A stretch of DNA of 10,664 bases, taken from contig CANQDY010000037.1 in NCBI GenBank assembly GCA_947593895.1, positions 1-10,664 of the forward strand, written 5' to 3'. Below are positions 1-5,437 of the stretch, one piece after another. The notes under the pieces were generated by a model, which saw only the letters and a program-made list of their open reading frames with translations, was not told the origin of the DNA and did not search any database. The position numbers and the translations under genes were made by a program. Source of the stretch: an uncultured Bacilli bacterium. Lineage in GTDB: Bacteria; Bacillota_I; Bacilli_A; RFN20; CAG-449. How positions within the stretch are numbered: position 1 is the stretch's first letter; the number at the start of each line of letters is the position of its first letter.

Positions 1-532
1 TGACCGTAGAGATATATAGTCCAATAAAGATAATCACAATCGTGACCGCAATAATACCATAAAGAAGGAGTCGAGGTGAGTTATCTGGCATAACATTAAC
101 CGGATATAAACAAGGTGCTTCAGATAATGAAGGATATGTCAATCCAGTTGATTCACAATATACACCACTTCGATAATCACCCAATGTAACTAAACCGTGA
201 AGTGATGAACCTCCCCAGACAATCATTAAAACAATAAATAAGATTTCCAGTAAAAATAATATAATACCCTTAACATATTGTTTTCTTTTAATATGACTTA
301 ACCCTAAAAACAAAAAAGACAATCTAGTAAAAAGATCACCATACTTAAAAGATTGATACATTTTTTTAAATGCGCGAGCAATTTTTATTGAAATATTTTT
401 AATACCATATCCAACACCTTTTATAAAATGCCAGATTCCAACAAAAATTTTTAGAATAAATGCGTAAATTTTATAAAAGAATTGTTGCCATCTAGGTAAG
501 CCACAATAATCAATATAGGATAATGTTTTCAT
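1..532 (-). CDS. Sugar ABC transporter permease, MalF-like (partial, C-terminus off the window)
   Basis: The frame opens at an ATG at 532 and stays open for 177 codons to the window edge. It begins MKTLSYIDYCGLPRW. A basic, amphipathic stretch of about 65 residues comes first. Then comes a segment reading YGDLFTRLSFLFLGLSHIKR, a hydrophobic helix (about residues 89-105, GIILFLLEILFIVLMIVWGG), an outward loop with two cysteines, and a second helix (about 158-175, LLLYGIIAVTIVIIFIGLY). This matches the N-terminal extension I know from Firmicutes MalF-type permeases. The catalytic EAA loop would lie outside the window. An AGGGGGA site at 550-544 supports the start. It follows the sugar-binding lipoprotein in the usual malE-malF order, so it should form the membrane channel for maltodextrin or a similar oligosaccharide, with a second permease expected beyond the edge. 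The family call is solid; the substrate is inferred. Confidence 0.85.
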   Translation of the reverse strand, partial: MKTLSYIDYCGLPRWQQFFYKIYAFILKIFVGIWHFIKGVGYGIKNISIKIARAFKKMYQSFKYGDLFTRLSFLFLGLSHIKRKQYVKGIILFLLEILFIVLMIVWGGSSLHGLVTLGDYRSGVYCESTGLTYPSLSEAPCLYPVNVMPDNSPRLLLYGIIAVTIVIIFIGLYISTV

Positions 533-560
533 ATTTTATATTGTCCCCCTAAAAATAAAT

Positions 561-597
561 GGTAGCATCGGCAACCTTGTTAAGTTCCAATGCTACC
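561..597 (-). terminator. Intercistronic stem-loop between binding protein and permease genes
   Basis: Perfect 8-bp arms GGTAGCAT (597-590) and ATGCTACC (568-561), extended by a G-U pair and two G-C pairs, enclose the loop. On the minus strand the hairpin is followed by ATTTATTTTT, a broken U-run. It starts 23 bases after the binding-protein stop and ends 10 bases before the permease SD. This arrangement is typical of a leaky terminator or an mRNA-stabilising hairpin that keeps the binding protein more abundant than the permease. The structure is seen; the function is inferred. Confidence 0.65.
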
Positions 598-620
598 AAA
601 AATCAATTTAATTTTTTTGA

Positions 621-1829
621 TTATTCTGCAGTTAGAGTAATTCTGTTTAAGAAACTATCAAAGTAATCTTGAACATCTAATTCACTACTTGCTTGAGAAA
701 TATCGGAACCAAATGCTGTTGCAGCATCCCAGTAACCTGTATCAGCATAAATAGTAGGTTGATTAAATGTGTACTTTAATTGTTCTGTTTGAGCAACAAC
801 TGCAGCATCGACATTTTCAATTTGTTCTGCAGCAGTTTGATCAGTTGGAGCAGTTTTTCTCATTTCATATCTAAGTTTTTGGCTATTTGTGTTTGCTAAA
901 TAAGCAGCAAATCTACATGCTAATTCTGGAGAGTTTGTTGATTTGTTAACACCGATTTGTTTGTAGTCAGCAACAGCTTTCCATTCAACTTCTCCATCAC
1001 CAAAATCAACTTTTGGTAATGGTGCAGCAGCATATGTGCCACCATGACTTTCAATGTGTGTTTTAATTGTATCAGCATTCCATGTACCTGTTACACCTGC
1101 GGCAATTGTAACACCGACTTCTGCAGATCCATCACCTGCATATAATGTTTTACTGTGTGCGCCTTTATAGTAATCATATACCCATTTTGCAACATGAGAT
1201 GCCTTATCAAGTGGTTGAATACCTTTAGTTCCATCAGTACCATCTGATCCATAAATTGTACATCCATTTGAGAAGAAGTATGATTGTAAATACCAACCAT
1301 TACATATATCTAATGAAAGATGATGTGTATAACCTGATGGTAAAGTTACTTCTAACATTTTATTTAATGATTTGACTTGTTCTTCTGTATAAACAGATGC
1401 ATCGTAATATAAGAAGTAAGTATTTGGTGTAAATGGAATTCCATATTGTTTTCCATTGACTCTACCACCAGCTAATACATTTGGATCAACACCTAATGAT
1501 TCAACTTGTTTACTACTAAATTCGTATAATAAGTCTCCTCTAACTAATGTACCGATTTGGTCCCCAGCAAAGTGGAATACATCTGCTGATGCCTTTGGGT
1601 CTTCTTTAATTGCAGTTGCAGCATCCGCCTCAGAAGTAACAACTACTTTAATACTTTTGTCTTTAAATTCAGCGTTATCAGTTTTGAATTTTTCAATTAC
1701 TGTATTAACGAATGAAACATCTTCTGAAGCACACCAAACTCTAATATCAGCTTTTGATCCGCCACATGAAGTTAATGAACTTGCGCCTAAGACGAGTGCG
1801 CCAGCCATCATTAATAAAGTTTTTTTCAT
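621..1829 (-). CDS. Extracellular solute-binding lipoprotein, maltose/maltodextrin type (MalE-like)
   Basis: This 402-residue protein is the substrate-capture component of an ABC importer, anchored on the outer face of the membrane. A lipoprotein signal is clear: MKK, a hydrophobic core, then lipobox LTSC with Cys22 followed by GG. The mature part follows the family-1 solute-binding layout: a first strand IRVWCASED at 29-37, ADVFHFAGDQIGTLVRGDLL at 82-101 (the MalE 'PDIFFWAHDRFG' region), GKQYGIPFTPNTYFLYYD at 126-143, AAGVTGTWNAD at 243-253, and a C-terminal helix region with LRYEMRKTAPTD at 319-330. Length is normal for the family. The ATG at 1829 has an AGAAAGGAAGA site at 1845-1835. A strong promoter lies upstream and a MalF-like permease downstream. 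Maltodextrin is the likeliest ligand from overall resemblance and operon order, but the exact sugar cannot be read from sequence alone. Confidence 0.92.
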   Translation of the reverse strand: MKKTLLMMAGALVLGASSLTSCGGSKADIRVWCASEDVSFVNTVIEKFKTDNAEFKDKSIKVVVTSEADAATAIKEDPKASADVFHFAGDQIGTLVRGDLLYEFSSKQVESLGVDPNVLAGGRVNGKQYGIPFTPNTYFLYYDASVYTEEQVKSLNKMLEVTLPSGYTHHLSLDICNGWYLQSYFFSNGCTIYGSDGTDGTKGIQPLDKASHVAKWVYDYYKGAHSKTLYAGDGSAEVGVTIAAGVTGTWNADTIKTHIESHGGTYAAAPLPKVDFGDGEVEWKAVADYKQIGVNKSTNSPELACRFAAYLANTNSQKLRYEMRKTAPTDQTAAEQIENVDAAVVAQTEQLKYTFNQPTIYADTGYWDAATAFGSDISQASSELDVQDYFDSFLNRITLTAE

Positions 1830-1864
1830 GTTTATCTTCCTTTCTATTTAACTTAATGAAAAAT

Positions 1865-1889
1865 GATATGTAAAAAATCACCACATATC
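1865..1889 (-). promoter_or_regulatory. Dyad/hairpin in the leader of the binding-protein gene
   Basis: GATATGT (1889-1883) and ACATATC (1871-1865) are perfect 7-bp inverted arms around an 11-base loop. They sit just downstream of the predicted transcription start and 20 bases upstream of the SD. It could be an operator dyad or a weak leader hairpin. It is AT-rich, so chance occurrence is possible. Confidence 0.35.
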
Positions 1890-1897
1890 TAACATTA

Positions 1898-1926
1898 ATT
1901 TTAAATTAGAAAAAAACCTATGTCAA
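1898..1926 (-). promoter_or_regulatory. Sigma-A-type promoter for the sugar-uptake operon
   Basis: On the minus strand a perfect -35 TTGACA (1926-1921) is followed after exactly 17 bases by TAAAAT (1903-1898, five of six matches to TATAAT). The expected start is near 1891, giving a leader of about 60 bases before the ATG at 1829. It is one of the two best promoter matches in the window and fits a highly expressed binding protein. Confidence 0.8.
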
Positions 1927-1934
1927 CAACTAAA

Positions 1935-1948
1935 TGAAAACGCATACA
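1935..1948. promoter_or_regulatory. CcpA cre-like (LacI-family) operator upstream of the promoter
   Basis: TGAAAACGCATACA matches the catabolite-responsive-element consensus TGWAANCGNTNWCA at all fixed positions but one (A instead of T at position 10), with the central CG in place. It lies 8 bases upstream of the -35 box, centred near -50, where CcpA or another LacI-family regulator often acts as an activator rather than a roadblock. A 7-bp inverted repeat, AACTAAA (1928-1934) and TTTAGTT (1952-1958), brackets it almost symmetrically. The site is read directly; the regulator is inferred, because no regulator gene lies in the window. Confidence 0.55.
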
Positions 1949-2107
1949 TTTTTTAGTTATTTATAACTACGATATTTTTTATCATATCAAAATGACATAG
2001 TAAATTGCATCTAAATAGTTATATATTTGAACATTTTAAATAATAAAAATGAAGGTGTTATGTTTAGATTAAAGTTTATTTAAACGCCATTAAAAAAATT
2101 ATTAAAA

Positions 2108-2130
2108 TAACAATATTTTAAGTATTGTTA
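2108..2130 (-). repeat. AT-rich inverted repeat (8-bp stem)
   Basis: TAACAATA and TATTGTTA are perfect arms around a 7-base loop; on the minus strand the sequence continues TTTTAAT. It could be a weak terminator or a stabilising hairpin for an unrecognised transcript. Only one G-C pair supports it, so the role is open. Confidence 0.35.
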
Positions 2131-2434
2131 GATTTTATTCCCTATATAATAAATCATCTATTCACCATCATTAGGTTTACTTTGTTTTAAGATATTTAAG
2201 ACTACATTTATTTCTCATATAACAATTATAATTTAATTTATTAAGTAATTTAAGTTGGTAATATTTTTATAAAACATTAATTAATCTTCGATCTCTATTT
2301 ACTCATTTTTTATTAGCTATACTATATTAAGATTTTTCCATTAGACGATATTTTTGTTACGTCTTTTTAAACATCATGATACAAAACTTATAATTCGTTT
2401 TTTTTCACTTTCTACTTAAATTATAGTTTTTAGG

Positions 2435-2454
2435 TTATGATATTTTCATCATAA
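2435..2454. repeat. AT-rich inverted repeat just beyond the tex terminator
   Basis: TTATGAT and ATCATAA form perfect 7-bp arms around a 6-base loop. It is immediately downstream of the tex terminator in the direction of transcription and may act as a secondary 3'-end hairpin. With a single G-C pair, chance cannot be excluded. Confidence 0.3.
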
Positions 2455-2458
2455 AATA

Positions 2459-2486
2459 AAAAATGTCGATTTATTGCGACATTTTT
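2459..2486 (-). terminator. Rho-independent terminator of the leuS-tex run
   Basis: On the minus strand, AAAAATGTCG (2486-2477), an 8-base loop, and CGACATTTTT (2468-2459) form a perfect 10-bp stem whose 3' arm merges into a U-tract. It begins two bases after the tex stop codon. The GC core TGTCG/CGACA and the A-run/U-run symmetry make it a convincing intrinsic terminator. Confidence 0.88.
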
Positions 2487-2488
2487 AC

Positions 2489-4663
2489 CTAATTGAATTC
2501 TTTCATTGAAAGACCAATTTTTTTCTTATCAACATCAACACTAATTACTTTAACTTTTACGATTTGACCAATTCGTACAACATCAAGTGGATGCCTGACA
2601 TAACCATTGGATAATTGAGAAATATGTACCAATCCATCTTGATGAACTCCAATATCAACAAATGCGCCAAAGTCGATAATATTTCTTACTGTTCCATCAA
2701 GTACCATTCCAACTTTAAGATTAGTTATATCAGTTACATCATTTCGAAGAATTGCCTTTTTATTTAAATCGCGAATATCACGACCTGGTTTTTCTAACTC
2801 CTCAACAATATCCTTTAGCGTTTCTTGACCAATATTTAACTCATTTGCGCATTTAGAAATATCTATTGCAGACAATACATTTTTAATTTTTTCACTTCCT
2901 AAATCATCAACCATTAGGTTTAAACTTTTTAAAAGTGACAATACAATCGCATATGATTCTGGATGAATGCCAGTTGAATCTAATTTATTTTTACCTTGAA
3001 TTCTCAAAAAGCCTGCACATTGTTCATAGGCTTTTTTGCCAAGTTTAGGAACATTTAAAAGTTCATCACGCGTTTTAAATGGTCCATTTACTTCTTTGTA
3101 ATAAACAATATTTTCTGCAATAGAAGAGTTTATACCAGAAACGTAATTTAAAAGTGATGAACTTGCATTATTTAAGTCTACACCAACTTGATTAACGCAA
3201 TTTTCTACAACACCACCAAGTGCCTCTGATAAATGCTTTTGGTTCATGTCATGTTGATATTGTCCAACACCAATTGATTTAGGATCAATTTTAACAAGTT
3301 CCGCAAGGGGATCTTGCACTCTCCTTGCTAAAGAAATAGCACTTCTGACACTAACATCAAATTTAGGAAATTCTTTAATTCCAAGCTCTGATGCGCTATA
3401 AACCGAAGCACCAGCTTCGTTTGTAATAATATATTCAACCTGATTTTTTAAATCTGGATGATTATCAAAAAGAAATTTATTAATAAAGTATTCACTTTCT
3501 CTACTTGCTGTTCCATTTCCTAAAGAAATTAAATTAACATTATAATTTTTAATGATTTTATAAAGTCGATCAGCTTCTTTTTGAAGCTTTTCTTCATCGC
3601 CTAAAGTGGCATAGCAAACACCAGTATATAATGCGGTACCATTTTCATCAACAATACCCAATTTACAACCAGTTCTAAATCCAGGGTCAAAACCAAGTAC
3701 TCTTTTATTTCTAATTGGAGATTCAAGTAATAGCTCTTTTAAATTTAGTTTGAATATTTCAATTGATGTATTTTCACTTGTTTCAGTTAAATCATTTCTG
3801 ATTTCATTTTCAATTGATGGTTTAATCAAGCGATTATATGCGTCTAAAATAACTTCATTTAGTATCTGAGCGAATTGATTAGGTTGAACATTTTTTATCA
3901 CCTTTTTTTTAATAAAGGATAAATTTTCTTCAATTGGATCACTTATACTAACTTTTAAAATTTTTTTATTTTCACCTCGATTAATAGCTAAAATTCTATG
4001 TGCAGGAATTTTATTAATCTTTTCGCTATATGAGTAATATGATTCAAAAACAATTTTATCAGTTTCATCATTAATCTTTGTTGACATAATAATACCCTTG
4101 TTAAATGTATTATTACGAATAAATTTACGAAATGAGGGTTCGTCTGAAATTATTTCTGCAATTATATCTTTAGCGCCTTGAATTGCTTCATCAACAGAAG
4201 AAACCTTCTTTTCTTCAGAAATAAAAGTTGATGCATATTGCTCCAGTGAAAAAAAATCTTTTTGGGCAAGAATAAAATCCGCTAAGGGTTGTAAACCTTT
4301 AGCTTTCGCAATACTAGCTCTTGTCTTCTTTTTTGGCTTAAATGGACGATAGACATCTTCAAGTTCAGATAATGTTTTGCAACTATATAAGTTCTTTTCA
4401 ATTTCATCATTATATAAACCTTGTTCAGTAATCGATTTAATAATAGTATCAAGACGATCATAAAAATTCAAATAATAACGATATTTTTCATCAAATGTTC
4501 GCAATGTTTCATCAGTCATTGAGTTTGTTCTCTCTTTACGATAACGAGCAATAAATGGAATTGTGTCGCCTTGAGCTAACATATCAATAACATTATTAAC
4601 CTGCACTCTTGTCAAATCTAAATCATCACATAAACGATTTTTAATTATATCAATATTATTCAT
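2489..4663 (-). CDS. tex: Tex family S1-domain RNA-binding transcription accessory protein
   Basis: At 724 residues it is close to the usual Tex length (B. subtilis YdcI is similar). Tex is a cytoplasmic nucleic-acid-binding protein linked to transcription and RNA handling. Domains appear in order. The helical N-terminal region has TIPFIARYRKERT at 34-46 and VYRPFKPKKKTRASIAKAKG at 104-123. The RNase-H-like YqgF fold has RVLGFDPGFRTGCKLGIVDE at 321-340 and NGTASRES at 383-390. The conserved VQDPLAELVKIDPKSIGVGQ spans 449-468. Helix-hairpin-helix segments follow at about 499-560, with FKTRDELLNVPKLGKKAYEQ. The S1 domain is at about 650-719, with GTVRNIIDFGAFVDIGVHQD and GLVHISQLS. The ATG at 4663 lies two bases after the upstream lipoprotein stop. 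Its SD (GAGAGG) is made from that gene's last codons, so the two are probably translationally coupled. A terminator follows directly. Confidence 0.97.
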   Translation of the reverse strand: MNNIDIIKNRLCDDLDLTRVQVNNVIDMLAQGDTIPFIARYRKERTNSMTDETLRTFDEKYRYYLNFYDRLDTIIKSITEQGLYNDEIEKNLYSCKTLSELEDVYRPFKPKKKTRASIAKAKGLQPLADFILAQKDFFSLEQYASTFISEEKKVSSVDEAIQGAKDIIAEIISDEPSFRKFIRNNTFNKGIIMSTKINDETDKIVFESYYSYSEKINKIPAHRILAINRGENKKILKVSISDPIEENLSFIKKKVIKNVQPNQFAQILNEVILDAYNRLIKPSIENEIRNDLTETSENTSIEIFKLNLKELLLESPIRNKRVLGFDPGFRTGCKLGIVDENGTALYTGVCYATLGDEEKLQKEADRLYKIIKNYNVNLISLGNGTASRESEYFINKFLFDNHPDLKNQVEYIITNEAGASVYSASELGIKEFPKFDVSVRSAISLARRVQDPLAELVKIDPKSIGVGQYQHDMNQKHLSEALGGVVENCVNQVGVDLNNASSSLLNYVSGINSSIAENIVYYKEVNGPFKTRDELLNVPKLGKKAYEQCAGFLRIQGKNKLDSTGIHPESYAIVLSLLKSLNLMVDDLGSEKIKNVLSAIDISKCANELNIGQETLKDIVEELEKPGRDIRDLNKKAILRNDVTDITNLKVGMVLDGTVRNIIDFGAFVDIGVHQDGLVHISQLSNGYVRHPLDVVRIGQIVKVKVISVDVDKKKIGLSMKEFN

Positions 4664-4665
4664 AA

Positions 4666-5151
4666 TTACCTCTCTAATAATGTAAAACTACTAACAACAT
4701 AAATATTGTAATTACTATATTCCTCATTTCTTACAAAAAGATCAAAACTTAAATCATCTTTGTCAGTTTTATATGACAAGTTAAATCCACTGTATTGATT
4801 TTTTGATATATCTTTTTTTTCAGATAAAGTTAAAGAATCAGTATAACCAATACAAGGAAGAATTGATCCTTTATAATCCTTTGTATCGCTTGGTAGCATA
4901 ATCGCTTTAATATTTTTAATTTCTGTATTCTTGTAAACAATTTGAATTGTATAAATAAATCCATCATTTTCACGAATATAATAGCTATTTAAAGTAAAAT
5001 TTGAAGGTGTTTTTATTCTTTCATTTGTTGATAAAACTATATCGACATCGTTTTGATAATTTACCATATCAAAAGATGCAATTTCATTCTTGTAAGAATG
5101 ACAAGAACATAATGATAAACAAATTAATAAAAAAAACAACAATTTTTTCAT
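4666..5151 (-). CDS. Small lipoprotein of unknown function, coupled to tex
   Basis: I do not recognise this 161-residue protein. It starts MKK followed by a strongly hydrophobic stretch and the box LCSC, so Cys17 is the likely lipidated residue. Cys at the -2 position is unusual but tolerated; Cys15 is a poor alternative because Leu would precede it. The mature part (about 144 residues) has no further membrane segment. It is rich in Tyr, Asn, Lys and Ser and alternates polar and hydrophobic residues (for example FIYTIQIVYKNTEIKNIKAI at 70-89 and NYNIYVVSSF at 148-157), suggesting a small beta-rich domain on the outer membrane face. An AAAGGATG site at 5168-5161 supports the ATG at 5151. The stop lies two bases before tex, and its final codons GAG AGG TAA form the tex SD. 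No function is claimed. Confidence 0.8.
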   Translation of the reverse strand: MKKLLFFLLICLSLCSCHSYKNEIASFDMVNYQNDVDIVLSTNERIKTPSNFTLNSYYIRENDGFIYTIQIVYKNTEIKNIKAIMLPSDTKDYKGSILPCIGYTDSLTLSEKKDISKNQYSGFNLSYKTDKDDLSFDLFVRNEEYSNYNIYVVSSFTLLER

Positions 5152-5205
5152 AAATTACACATCCTTTTATAATATATCAAAATTTAATCTAAAGTGAAAT
5201 AAAAA

Positions 5206-5376
5206 TCAACGAATTAAGTAAATGATTAAGACTGTAAAAATGATTTCATTTTCAAAACAAAAAGATGAATATTTAATCTCTTTTAATAAACATTCATCTA
5301 TTTTTGACAAAAAATAGTTTACTTTCTCAACAAGGTCATCTTCATTATCAGAAGAAATAATTTCAATCTGTAGCAT
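5206..5376 (-). CDS. Small Cse60-like protein (56 aa)
   Basis: This short frame runs from the ATG at 5376 to TGA at 5208-5206. It begins MLQIEIISSDNEDDLVEKVN and ends FTVLIIYLIR. A good AAGGTGAT SD lies at 5387-5380, three bases before the ATG. The pattern is a short beta strand, an acidic turn, the helix DLVEKVNYFLSKID, 'IKYSSF', then a hydrophobic strand ending in IIY. That resembles the small Spore_Cse60/DUF2758-type family of Firmicutes (about 60 residues, 'L..kvN.FL...IkdIkys...aliiY'). Cse60 was named from a sporulation sigma-E gene in Bacillus, but family members also occur in non-sporulating relatives and their biochemical role is unknown to me. It sits 47 bases after leuS and 54 before the lipoprotein start. 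If TGA were read as Trp the frame would run only 14 residues further. The match is from memory of the family, not a search. Confidence 0.65.
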   Translation of the reverse strand: MLQIEIISSDNEDDLVEKVNYFLSKIDECLLKEIKYSSFCFENEIIFTVLIIYLIR

Positions 5377-5417
5377 TTAATCACCTTGTTAAGAATAGCA
5401 TATTTGCATTGATAATT

Positions 5418-5437
5418 TTGTCGTTAAATAGCGACAA
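5418..5437 (-). repeat. Stem-loop overlapping the leuS stop codon
   Basis: TTGTCG (5437-5432) and CGACAA (5423-5418) form a perfect 6-bp stem with an 8-base loop that contains the leuS TAA (5426-5424). The core TGTCG/CGACA equals that of the tex terminator, but the hairpin is followed by AATTATC rather than a U-run. It therefore looks like a weak or decayed terminator, or an RNA-processing hairpin, that lets transcription continue. Confidence 0.45.

Larger units (their letters stand above)
1959..2458. other. Long AT-rich intergenic stretch without genes
   Basis: About 500 bases lie between the sugar-operon control region and the tex terminator. Hand-counted GC over 1981-2460 is about 19% (89 of 480). 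I read both strands and found no convincing open frame: the one SD-like match (GAAGGTG at 2051-2057) leads to a frame of only a few codons. It holds two AT-rich perfect hairpins, at 2108-2130 and 2435-2454. No tRNA, rRNA or riboswitch pattern is recognisable. Confidence 0.7.

Noticed and set aside
1456..1851. 131-codon open frame on the plus strand opposite the 5' part of the binding-protein gene
   Set aside because: It is antisense to a well-supported lipoprotein gene, has no protein family resemblance, and arises from that gene's codon usage.
2344..2368. Terminator-like AGACG...CGTCTTTTT on the plus strand
   Set aside because: The stem has only 5 bp around a 12-base loop, and no plus-strand gene precedes it.
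5160..5200. Possible promoter just before the lipoprotein (TTCACT, 16 bases, TATATT)
   Set aside because: The -35 matches only four of six bases and the start would fall almost on the SD; in DNA this AT-rich such matches are common.
5206..5376. Mycoplasma-type code with TGA as Trp
   Set aside because: All tryptophans in the long genes are TGG and no long gene contains in-frame TGA, which an AT-rich code-4 genome would use heavily.
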